From assembly GCF_014199935.1 (NCBI RefSeq), contig NZ_JACHOP010000002.1, forward strand, positions 62,001 through 126,000: a DNA stretch of 64,000 nt. The letters are read 5' to 3'. Position numbers and translations under genes: made by a program. This DNA comes from Methylorubrum rhodinum (GTDB lineage Bacteria; Pseudomonadota; Alphaproteobacteria; Rhizobiales; Beijerinckiaceae). The notes under the pieces were generated by a model. It searched no databases. It had not been told where the DNA came from and saw only the letters and a list, made by a program, of their open reading frames with translations. This document shows positions 56,958 to 64,000 of the stretch, in pieces. Numbering within the stretch: position 1 is the first letter of the stretch; each line of letters starts with the position of its first letter.

Positions 56958-59690
56958 TCAGGCGGCGCGGGCGAGGCCGGGCTCGCCGATCTCCGTGAGG
57001 GCGGCGAGCAGACCGGAGCGGTCGAACTTCGCAACGAGGTCGCTGATGGCGAGCTTGCGCGCCTGCTCGATCGCCTCGGGGCCGACGGTCCCGGTCAGGG
57101 CCACCACCGGCATCTCGGCCAGCCGCCCGCCGGCCTTGCGCATGGCGCCGACGAGGTCGAAGCCGCTGCGGCCGGGCATGTCGAGGTCGCTGACCACGAG
57201 GTCGATGCCCGGATTGGACAGGAGCGCCTTGAGGGCCTCGTCGGCGCTCGCCGCCGTGCTCACGGCATAGCCCGCCGCCTTGAGCACGGGGGTGAGCATG
57301 TCGCGGAAGAAGGCCGAGTCGTCGACGAGCAGCAGCGAGGGCGCCTTGACCGCGGCCTTGCGGGGGCCCCGCGCCCAGTCGTCGTAGGCGAGCGGCAGGA
57401 AGTGGGCGATGTTGATGATGTCGGTGGCCCGGCCCCGCAGCACCGCCGAGCCGATGAGGTCGGAGCGATCCGCGGCGATCTCGATGTCGAGGCGCTCCTC
57501 GACGATGTCGACGATCTCGTCCACCACGAGGCCCATCGCCCGGTCGCCGTCGGAGAACACGACGAGCGCCTGGGTGCCCTCGGTGCGAAGCGCGATCGAC
57601 GGGTCGGCGGGCACCAGCGGCATCAGGCGGCCGCGGTACTGGATGAGCGGACGCCCGCCCAGCCACTCGATCTTGGCCGCGTCGATCTCCTCCAGTCGCG
57701 TGACGAGGGAGAGGGGCACCGCCTTGAAGCCGCCCGCGCCGCCCTTGAACACCAGCAGCGTCGCCTTGGCGTCGCCGGCCTCGATCTCCTCGGCTTCCGA
57801 TTCGGCGACCGCGCCCGACTGCGCGCTCTGGCCGACGAGCCGGGCGACGCCGTTGGGATCGACGATGAGCACCACCGCGCCGTCGCCGAGGATGGTGTTG
57901 CCGGCAAACAGCGGGATGTGGCGCAGCTTCGACGACATCGGCTTCACGACGATCTCTTCCGTGTGGAAGACCTCGTCGACCAGCACGCCGAAGCGCTGGC
58001 GGCCGACCTGGGCGACGACGACGAAGCCGGATTCGACGACCTCGCCCTCTTCCACGGTCGCCTGCCCGCGCATCAGCCCCTGGAGGGTGACGATCGGCAG
58101 GAGCCGCTCGCGCAGGCGCAGGACCGGCGCGCCGTTGATGCGCTCGATGGCGTTGGCGCCTTCCTTGGCGCCCTTGGCATCGACGCGGACCAGTTCGAGC
58201 ACCGCGATCTGCGGCACCGCATAGCGCTGGGCGCCGGCCTTGACGATGAGCGCCGAGACGATGGCGAGCGTCAGCGGGATCTTGATGGTGAAGGTGGTGC
58301 CCTTGCCCAGTTCGGTGGCGATGTCGACCACGCCGCCGATGGTCTCGATGTTGGTCTTGACGACATCCATGCCGACGCCGCGGCCCGAGACCGAGGTGAC
58401 GGCCTTGGCCGTCGAGAAGCCGGCGTGGAAGATGAACTTCGCGACCTGCGCGTCGGTCATCTTCTCGATTTCGGCCGCGGGGGCGAAATTGCGCTCGACC
58501 GCCTTCTTGCGGATCGCCGCCAGATCCAGGCCCTTGCCGTCGTCGGCGATCTCGATCGTGATCGTGCCGCCCTCGTGATAGGCGGAGAGGCGGATCGTGC
58601 CGCGGGCCGGCTTGCCGGCCTTGATGCGCTCGTTGGTAGCCTCGATGCCGTGATCGGCCGAGTTGCGCACCATGTGGGTGAGCGGGTCCTTGATGACGTC
58701 GAGGACCTGCCGGTCGAGTTCGGTCTCGGCGCCGGACATCACCAGCTCGATGCCCTTGCCGAGTTCGGCCGAGAGGTCGCGCACGACGCGGGGCAGCTTC
58801 TGCCACGCATTGCCGATCGGCTGCATGCGCGTCTTCATGACGCCTTCCTGCAGCTCGGCGGTGACGTGGGAGAGCCGCTGCAGCGGCACCTTGTAGCCGG
58901 AATCCTCGTGGCGGCGGGCGATCTCGAGGAGCTGGTTGCGGGTCAGCACCAGCTCGGAGACCATGGTCATCAGGTGCTCGATGGTGTCGACGTTCACGCG
59001 GATCGTCTGCACCTTGGCGATGGCGCCCTCGCCCCCCTCGGAGGCGGGCGCGGCCGAGGACGAAGCCGCGGCGGAAGAAGCGGCACGCAGGGCGGCCGGC
59101 TCGGGCGCCTCCTCGGCGGGCATCTCGAAAGCGGGCGCCTCGGCGGCCACCGGGGCCGGCTCGGGCGCGAAGAAATCGTCGGGGCCGGGGGCCTCCAGGA
59201 AGGCGCGCTCCAGATCGTCGAGGGAGACCTCGCCGGGCTTCAGCTCGCGCTCGACCGGCGGCGGCAGCACGATCGCGGCGGGGACGGGGGCCGGAGCCGG
59301 GGCGGCGGCGGGCGTCTCGTCGGAGGCCATCTTCTCCAGCGCGCCGATCAGGTCGTCGTCGGAGCCCGCGGGCTCGGAGCCGGTCGCTTCGAGATCGCCC
59401 AGGATCGCCTTGAGCCGGTCGAGGGTGGCGAGAATCAGGGTGACGGAGGCGCCGCTGACCGGATAGCCGTCGCGGAAGCGGCCCATCAGGGTCTCGGCGG
59501 CGTGGGCCAGGGCTTCCAGCCGGGGCAGGCCGAGGAATCCGCAGGTGCCCTTGATGGTGTGCACCAGCCGGAAGATGTTGCGCAGGATCTGCTGGTTGTT
59601 CGGGTCCTGCTCGAAACGGACCAGCTCCGCATCGACCGTGTCCAGGTGCTCGGCGCTCTCGACCAGGAACTCGCGAAGCAGATCGTCCAT
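56958..59690 (-). CDS. cheA: Hybrid chemotaxis histidine kinase CheA with C-terminal receiver
   Basis: A 910-residue kinase. The Hpt domain carries the phosphorylated H44 (RLVHTIKGTCGFLGLPRLE). A long Pro/Ala linker follows, then the dimerisation/HATPase region (LTRNQLLEIARR, DPLTHMVRNSADHGIEATNERIKAG, GRGVGMDVVKTNIE). Two CheW-like regions come next (VLRLRERLLPIVTL; LVVFSDGDRAMGLVVDEIVDIVEERL). The last 120 residues are a receiver (LLLVDDSAFFRDML, acceptor about D835 in VVSDLDMPGRSG). This domain order resembles the CheA of alphaproteobacterial hybrid chemosystems such as Che3 of Azospirillum, not the enterobacterial one. It is the first gene of cheA-W-Y-B-R. Confidence 0.95.
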   Translation of the reverse strand: MDDLLREFLVESAEHLDTVDAELVRFEQDPNNQQILRNIFRLVHTIKGTCGFLGLPRLEALAHAAETLMGRFRDGYPVSGASVTLILATLDRLKAILGDLEATGSEPAGSDDDLIGALEKMASDETPAAAPAPAPVPAAIVLPPPVERELKPGEVSLDDLERAFLEAPGPDDFFAPEPAPVAAEAPAFEMPAEEAPEPAALRAASSAAASSSAAPASEGGEGAIAKVQTIRVNVDTIEHLMTMVSELVLTRNQLLEIARRHEDSGYKVPLQRLSHVTAELQEGVMKTRMQPIGNAWQKLPRVVRDLSAELGKGIELVMSGAETELDRQVLDVIKDPLTHMVRNSADHGIEATNERIKAGKPARGTIRLSAYHEGGTITIEIADDGKGLDLAAIRKKAVERNFAPAAEIEKMTDAQVAKFIFHAGFSTAKAVTSVSGRGVGMDVVKTNIETIGGVVDIATELGKGTTFTIKIPLTLAIVSALIVKAGAQRYAVPQIAVLELVRVDAKGAKEGANAIERINGAPVLRLRERLLPIVTLQGLMRGQATVEEGEVVESGFVVVAQVGRQRFGVLVDEVFHTEEIVVKPMSSKLRHIPLFAGNTILGDGAVVLIVDPNGVARLVGQSAQSGAVAESEAEEIEAGDAKATLLVFKGGAGGFKAVPLSLVTRLEEIDAAKIEWLGGRPLIQYRGRLMPLVPADPSIALRTEGTQALVVFSDGDRAMGLVVDEIVDIVEERLDIEIAADRSDLIGSAVLRGRATDIINIAHFLPLAYDDWARGPRKAAVKAPSLLLVDDSAFFRDMLTPVLKAAGYAVSTAASADEALKALLSNPGIDLVVSDLDMPGRSGFDLVGAMRKAGGRLAEMPVVALTGTVGPEAIEQARKLAISDLVAKFDRSGLLAALTEIGEPGLARAA

Positions 59691-60019
59691 GACAGGTACT
59701 CGTCAAACGCGCACGAAAGGACGTGCGCCGAGCACTCTCGCCTTGGAAAGTTAGTGAAGCGTTTCGGGACGAGCGGAAATCTCCAGTGAAGCGCTCAAGA
59801 TTTCCGTCGGCGGGGCGGTTCCCCCGATTCACGCGCGCTCAAGCGGCGGCGACCGCCGTCTCAAAGTCACGAACTCGGATCGCCACGATCCGGGTCACCT
59901 TCCGATCAACCACAGCCGTGGTTCCGGGTTCGCCTGCAGCGCCCGGAAATGACGGGCGCTTGAGATAAGGGGGCGACCAGCCGCTCGCCCCGAGCGATGG
60001 GCCGGCCCTGTGTCGCGGT
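59691..60019. other. Intergenic region between cheA and chpT
   Basis: This 329-bp gap lies between the cheA start and the chpT stop; both genes are on the minus strand. It should carry the che operon promoter. Nothing gene-like is seen apart from the half repeat at 59917-59956. Confidence 0.4.
59917..59956. repeat. Family C partial repeat
   Basis: GTGGTTCCGGGTTCGCCTGC followed by AGCGCCCGGAAATGACGG resembles the right half of the family C element (GTGGATTCCGGGTTCGCC ... CCCGGAATGACGG at 46791-46828). It looks like a remnant; no left half is present. It lies about 230 bp upstream of the cheA start and 60 bp downstream of chpT. Confidence 0.7.
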
Positions 60020-60766
60020 TCAGGCGAGCTGCGTATCCGAAGGCGGGGCGCTGTCGGAGGGGCGGTCGGCCTCGATGCTCGGGGCCGGGGCGCCGGGCAG
60101 GCCGACATGGGCCTCGGTCGGCGTGGCGGTGACGGTGACCTCGTCGCCCTCGATCACGAAGCGCACGTCCATGGCGGCGGCCCGCGCCACGAGGCCGGCG
60201 TAGAACGGCAGGATGCCGTGGGCGTCGACGGTGCCGCCCTCCGGCATGCCGGCGATCAGCGCCTCGACATGGTTCGGGATGCGGGCGTGGCTGCCCTTGG
60301 AGCGCAGGGTGAAGGTCGGCGCGTCGCCGGAGCCGACGACCTTCACGTCGATATGGCCGCCGCGAGGGATCGCGGTCGAGGCGATGACGACGAGGTTGAG
60401 CAGGAGCTTGACCTTGTTCTTCGGGAACAGGGCCTGGGGGGCGCTCCACGAGAGCTGGGTCTTCTCGTCGGCGAACATGGCGCGCGCGACCTTCTCGGCG
60501 TCGGCCAGATCGATCGAGGCGCCCGCCGAGCCCGCCGCCCCGAAGGCGATGCGGGCGAACTGGATGCGGGCCGAGGCGGTCTTGGCGCTCTTGCGGATCA
60601 GGTCGAGGGCGAACTCGCGCATCGACGGGTCGTTGTCGTCCTCCAGCACCTCCAGCCCGTTCACGATGGCGCCGATCGGGCTGATCACGTCGTGGCAGAC
60701 GCGCGAGCACAGGAGCGCCGAGAGGTCGAGGCTGTCGAGGGTGAGGCTGGTGCTGGGGCCGCTCAT
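60020..60766 (-). CDS. chpT: Histidine phosphotransferase ChpT
   Basis: A 248-residue phosphotransferase with a DHp-like helical hairpin carrying H25 (LLCSRVCHDVISPIGAIVNGLEVLEDD) and a degenerate ATPase-like second domain (KVKLLLNLVVIASTAIPRGGHIDV, ILPFYAGLVARAAAM). In alphaproteobacteria ChpT passes phosphate from CckA to CtrA and CpdR. Its C-terminal 40 residues are Pro/Ser/Asp rich. It is upstream of the che operon on the same strand, but 329 bp separate it, so co-transcription is not assured. Confidence 0.9.
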   Translation of the reverse strand: MSGPSTSLTLDSLDLSALLCSRVCHDVISPIGAIVNGLEVLEDDNDPSMREFALDLIRKSAKTASARIQFARIAFGAAGSAGASIDLADAEKVARAMFADEKTQLSWSAPQALFPKNKVKLLLNLVVIASTAIPRGGHIDVKVVGSGDAPTFTLRSKGSHARIPNHVEALIAGMPEGGTVDAHGILPFYAGLVARAAAMDVRFVIEGDEVTVTATPTEAHVGLPGAPAPSIEADRPSDSAPPSDTQLA

Positions 60767-61152
60767 GGCACGCTCCGTTGCCGGATGTCGCGGGCAAGCC
60801 GCGCGTTATGGTTCCGAGTTCTTCGCCCGCCCGGTCCGCCTCGTGGCTGCGACCGGGGCGGGCATCCGGGCACCGATAGTGATGGAAGGCGGCTTTGGAA
60901 AGGCGCCACGGACGGGCGCCGCCCACGGAACCGTCTACGGCCGGCTCGATCCGGGACGGGGAGCGGATCGGCCCGTCCCGCATTGTCCCAAGTCGTGTCA
61001 CAGACGCGGCACGAGGGATCGTGCGGGTAGCCGTTCAGCAACGAGTCAGACGGGGACGCGTCTCTTGCCCGCCTCTTGCTTGCCGGACCTGCCGTTCCCT
61101 GCCCGCGATCCGCGTTCCCCAGGTCCCGACACCCACCGCACATGACCCCGCG
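60767..61152. other. Divergent intergenic region, chpT / cysQ
   Basis: No gene in 386 bp. It should hold promoters in both directions; I see no CtrA-type or other recognisable motif. The frames across it are read-throughs of the flanking genes. Confidence 0.4.
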
Positions 61153-62058
61153 ATGACCGCCCCCGACCCGCTCCCCGCGCTCTCCCCGACGGCTCCCATG
61201 CCGGAGGCCCTGCGCGATCCCGTGGCGGAGGTCCTGGCGGGCATCGCCTGCGAGGCCGGGCGCATCCTGCGCGGCTATCACGGCGGCGACTGCCCGCACG
61301 TGGTCAAGCCGGACGGCTCGCCCGCGAGCCTCGCCGACGCGCGCTCCGAGGAACTCATCGTCGAGGCGCTGGGGCGCCGGTTTCCCGGCATCCCGGTGAT
61401 CGCCGAGGAGAGTTCCTGCACCGCGCCGCCCGCCGCCCTGTTCTTCCTCGTCGACCCCCTCGACGGCACCCGCGACTTCCTGGCGGGCAACGAGCAGTAC
61501 TGCGTCAACATCTGCCTCGTGCAGGGCGACCGGCCGATCGCCTCGGCGCTCGCCGCCCCCGGCCTCGGCCGGGTCTGGGCGGCGGGCACCAGCGCCCGCG
61601 AGGCGGCGATCGTGCAGGGTCGCCCCGCCGCCTTCCACCCGGTCGCGGTGCGCGAGCCGCCCGCCGACGGCCCCGTCGCCCTGGTGAGCCGCCTGCACGG
61701 CGACAGCGCGACCGATGCCTGCCTGGAGCGCCTCGCCGTGGGTGAGCGCCGCGTCACCTCCTCGGCGCTGAAGTTCTGCCTGATCGCCGCGGGCGAGGCC
61801 GACCTCTACGTGCGCTGCGCCCCCACCATGGAGTGGGACACGGCCGCGGGCGACCATGTGCTGACCATGGCGGGCGGGCGCGTCGTCGGGCCGGGCGGCG
61901 GCACCGTCACCTACGGCCATCACCACCGCTTCTACCGCAACGGCCCCTTCGCGGCCCTCGGCTCGGCCCGCTACCGCGACCGGCTCGACCTGCCATGCGA
62001 GCCCGCCGTCACCTATTTCGACCGGCGCCGGGCCGGCGAGGCGCTCGGCCCCCCTTAA
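61153..62058 (+). CDS. cysQ: 3'(2'),5'-bisphosphate nucleotidase / inositol-phosphatase family protein CysQ
   Basis: A 301-residue Mg-dependent phosphatase of the IMPase superfamily. It recycles PAP to AMP in sulphur assimilation, or dephosphorylates inositol phosphate; CysQ is the better guess. Motifs are PVIAEES (metal glutamates), LVDPLDGTRDFLAGNEQYCVNI and EWDTAAGDHVLTMAGG with the third metal aspartate. The ATG at 61153 begins MTAPDPLP; an ATG at 61142 stops at once. Its stop codon TAA is the first half-site of a CtrA box. Confidence 0.9.
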   Translation: MTAPDPLPALSPTAPMPEALRDPVAEVLAGIACEAGRILRGYHGGDCPHVVKPDGSPASLADARSEELIVEALGRRFPGIPVIAEESSCTAPPAALFFLVDPLDGTRDFLAGNEQYCVNICLVQGDRPIASALAAPGLGRVWAAGTSAREAAIVQGRPAAFHPVAVREPPADGPVALVSRLHGDSATDACLERLAVGERRVTSSALKFCLIAAGEADLYVRCAPTMEWDTAAGDHVLTMAGGRVVGPGGGTVTYGHHHRFYRNGPFAALGSARYRDRLDLPCEPAVTYFDRRRAGEALGPP

Positions 62059-62070
62059 CCCCTCGTTAAC
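62055..62070. promoter_or_regulatory. CtrA-binding site upstream of eipA
   Basis: TTAACCCCTCGTTAAC is a perfect full CtrA box, TTAA-N7-TTAA with the extra C. It ends 124 bp before the start of the eipA-like gene and overlaps the cysQ stop. In Brucella, eipA is reported to be directly activated by CtrA. The ChpT phosphotransferase acting on CtrA is encoded 1.3 kb away. Confidence 0.83.
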
Positions 62071-62193
62071 CGAAACTTGACTTGATCGGGGCGTCGTTGC
62101 GCGCTTCCTCGCCGAACCTGTCCGGCCGAAAGCGCCCGCGTCGCGTCCCGGATGCACGGCACCGGAGGTCGGCGACGCCGAGGGAGACCGACC

Positions 62194-62784
62194 ATGCCGC
62201 ACGAAGCCCGTGCCACCCGCCGCGCCGCTTTTCTCGGACTCGCCGCCGGCCTGATCGCCGCCGCCGCGCCCGCGGGCGCCGTCGACGACGGGGGCCGCCC
62301 CGAATCCTTCCGCCCCTCGGAGATCGTCGAGAACGGCCACCGCTTCTTCGGCAGCGTGTCGCGGGGGCTGGCGCTCACCATCGAGGAGGCGTCCCGGCGC
62401 TGGGGCGAGCCCAATGGCTACATCCTCGGCCAGGAGGCCTCCGGCGCGATCGTCGGCGGCCTGCGCTACGGTGAGGGCACGCTCTACACCCGCAACGCCG
62501 GCCAGCGCCGGATCTACTGGCAGGGCCCAACGGTCGGCTTCGATGTCGGCGGCGACGGGGCGCGCACCATGATGCTCGTCTACAACCTGCCCGCCGTGTC
62601 CGGCCTCTACCGCCGCTTCGGCGGGGTCGACGGCTCGGCCTACTTCATCGGCGGCTTCGGCATGACGGCGGTCACCGACGGCGGGGTCGTGGTGGTGCCG
62701 ATCCGCTCCGGCGTCGGCGCCCGACTCGGCATCAATGTCGGCTACCTCAAGTTCACCAGCCGCGCGACCTGGAACCCGTTCTGA
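62194..62784 (+). CDS. eipA: EipA family (DUF1134) periplasmic envelope-integrity protein
   Basis: A 196-residue exported protein. A signal peptide follows an Arg-containing start (ATRRAAFLGLAAGLIAAAAPAGA), possibly Tat-type. The DUF1134 domain is recognisable: SVSRGLALTIEEASRRWGEPNGYILGQEASGAIVGGLRYGEGTLY, GPTVGFDVGGDGARTMMLVYNLP and YFIGGFGMTAV. The family is limited to alphaproteobacteria and affects envelope stress resistance in Brucella. The ATG at 62194 has AGGGAGA in front; 62152 is an alternative. Confidence 0.9.
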   Translation: MPHEARATRRAAFLGLAAGLIAAAAPAGAVDDGGRPESFRPSEIVENGHRFFGSVSRGLALTIEEASRRWGEPNGYILGQEASGAIVGGLRYGEGTLYTRNAGQRRIYWQGPTVGFDVGGDGARTMMLVYNLPAVSGLYRRFGGVDGSAYFIGGFGMTAVTDGGVVVVPIRSGVGARLGINVGYLKFTSRATWNPF

Positions 62785-62840
62785 CGCAGGGCACCGAAGC
62801 CGAGCAAGCGCGCGGCACACAGTCGCTTGCGACGACGCGC

Positions 62841-62954
62841 CGTCGTTCCGGGGCGCCCCGGAAGCGTGCGATCCACGGCGGGGCACGACAGTTCAACGAC
62901 GGTCGGGACCCGCGCATCGCGGGTGGTCCGCCGCGCGGCCCCGGAAGGACGGCC
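62841..62954. repeat. Family C palindromic repeat, degenerate copy 4
   Basis: CGTCGTTCCGGGGCGCCCCG on the left and GCGCGGCCCCGGAAGGACGG on the right are imperfect mirror images of each other and of the copies at 23731, 33479 and 46738. Inner ATCCACGGCGG, and a weak GGTGGTCCG. Part of the 418-bp gap between eipA and the coiled-coil gene. Confidence 0.65.
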
Positions 62955-63076
62955 GTGGGGCGAGATGCAGGCGGTCCGCTCTGGTCGATCCGCAATCGAA
63001 GTCCCGTCCTGCGACGAGACGCTTGCCTCCGCGGCGGCAACCCGGGCAAAAGACCCGCGGCCGGACGGACCGGCCC

Positions 63077-63180
63077 GAGAGCGCAATCCGACGACGTGGA
63101 AACCGGTTCGTCGCGAGACTGCGCGGCAGAACGAGAAGCGAGAGCCGCCGGCCCGATGCAATCAGGTCGGATACGGCTCC
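63077..63180. repeat. Family E intergenic repeat, copy 2
   Basis: GAGAGCGCAATCCGACGACG, then TGGAAACCGGTTCGTCG, and the end GAGCCGCCGGCCCGATGCAA with TCAGGTCGGATACGGCTC. It matches 38621-38722 in order and spacing, with about 20% differences by eye. The end again can fold (GAGCCG with CGGCTC). It stops about 23 bp before the next gene. Confidence 0.8.
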
Positions 63181-63202
63181 AGGCCGCACGAGGGCGCCCC
63201 GC

Positions 63203-63910
63203 GTGATCGAGACCGTGATGATCTTCGGGCTCGGCTTCCTGCTGGCGAGCCTGTGCGCCCTGATCGCCCTGCCCACCGTCAACGCCCGCGCGACCCGGCT
63301 GGCCCGGCGGCGCATCGAGGCGACGCTGCCGGTGAGCACCGCCGAGGTCGCCGCCGAGCGCGACCACCTGCGGGCCGAGTTCGCCGTGGCGCAGCGCCGG
63401 CTGGAGCGCAGGGCGGAGGCCGCCGCCGCGCGAAGCCACGCCGACCGCGCGGCGCTCGGCGGCCGCACCATGGAGGCCGAGACGGCCATCGCCGCGCGGC
63501 TGCGCAGCGAGGCCGAGGTCGCCCGCGCGCTGGAGAAGATCGCCGGACTCGACAAGGACCTGTCGACGTCCCGGGACGAGGGCGCGGCGAGCCTCGCCAC
63601 GCTGCACGCCCTGGAGGAGGCCCACCGCGCCGTCCTCGACGCCCTCAAGGCGGTCCGCCGGGCCCGCGCGGCCGATCCGCAGGCGGCCTCCGCCGCCACC
63701 GCGGCGCCCGACGAGGCCGAGGCCCTGCGCGCCGAGCAGGCGGCGCTGAGGGCGGAACTCGAATCGGCACGGGCGGCCTTGGCCGCCCGCGGCAGCGACG
63801 ACACGGCCGAGTTGCGCCGCCGCATCGGCGAGGTCGCCGACGCGCTCGCCCGGCGCGACCGCCTGCCGAATGTCGGCGCCTTCCCGTCGGCCGCCATGGC
63901 GGAGCGCTGA
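63203..63910 (+). CDS. Membrane-anchored coiled-coil protein, hypothetical
   Basis: A 235-residue protein with an N-terminal membrane helix (MIFGLGFLLASLCALIALP) and a long Ala/Arg/Glu-rich coiled coil (LRAEFAVAQRRLERRAEAAAARSHADRAALGG, RLRSEAEVARALEKIAGLD, AEALRAEQAALRAELESARAAL). No catalytic motif is seen. The architecture suits an inner-membrane anchored scaffold. The start GTG at 63203 is used; an ATG at 63218 is also possible. I see nothing in the final 90 bp. Confidence 0.72.
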   Translation: MIETVMIFGLGFLLASLCALIALPTVNARATRLARRRIEATLPVSTAEVAAERDHLRAEFAVAQRRLERRAEAAAARSHADRAALGGRTMEAETAIAARLRSEAEVARALEKIAGLDKDLSTSRDEGAASLATLHALEEAHRAVLDALKAVRRARAADPQAASAATAAPDEAEALRAEQAALRAELESARAALAARGSDDTAELRRRIGEVADALARRDRLPNVGAFPSAAMAER

Positions 63911-64000
63911 GGGAGCCCGTGCGCGGCGGCACCCGGCCATGACCGGGCGCCCGCCGGCCCGGCGCGCCTCCCTTGCGGGCTTCTGTCCGAATCCGTAACA

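Overview
The window looks like chromosomal DNA of a very GC-rich alphaproteobacterium of the order Hyphomicrobiales (Rhizobiales), most likely Methylobacterium/Methylorubrum. I infer this from protein character (SahR, ChpT, a CenR-like regulator, an EipA/DUF1134 protein, alphaproteobacterial MnmE-MnmG-RsmG-ParA-ParB gene order) and from several families of palindromic intergenic repeats. It is almost entirely housekeeping DNA. I see no prophage, transposase, CRISPR array, rRNA or convincing tRNA.

Layout. 1-10,340: a partial glycosyltransferase, then mnmE-mnmG-rsmG-parA-parB (tRNA wobble-uridine modification, 16S methylation, chromosome partition) with a perfect 16-bp parS site inside rsmG. 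A TerB-like gene and a secreted intradiol dioxygenase separate these from holA-lptE. 10,571-23,704: DUF2125 protein, tyrC-hisC, TonB-dependent siderophore receptor with an Irr-type operator candidate, a LuxR-type regulator without a synthase, kup, ispG and a patatin-like lipase. 23,934-29,998: a methionine/SAM-cycle regulon, sahR-metF-metH, headed by a 20-bp palindromic operator that includes the sahR start codon. 30,136-42,388: small lipoprotein, rlmN, L,D-transpeptidase divergent from a CenR-like response regulator, dapD, an alpha/beta-hydrolase-like protein lacking the usual serine, class A acid phosphatase, FhuF-like reductase, TerC, a lipid kinase, and a membrane protein with a degenerate nuclease domain. 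42,398-49,474: poxB, a GC-poorer patch holding an orphan terminator and a hypothetical gene, rho, and smr-mltA-tim44. 49,922-53,888: secB, a lipoprotein, csaA, hisS and a small DUF4926 protein. 53,947-60,766: a complete chemotaxis operon cheA-W-Y-B-R with a hybrid CheA, followed upstream by chpT. 61,153-63,910: cysQ, an EipA homologue with a perfect CtrA box, and a membrane-anchored coiled-coil protein.

Connections. The CtrA phosphorelay is represented by chpT and by a TTAA-N7-TTAA site ahead of eipA. Envelope maintenance recurs (LptE, L,D-transpeptidase, CenR, MltA, EipA). Methyl-group metabolism is wired through the SahR operator. At least five families of imperfect palindromic repeats (called A to E here) sit in the intergenic gaps, and one copy of family D appears to lie in frame inside mnmE. 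Family assignments rest on motifs and remembered family features; no database search was run.
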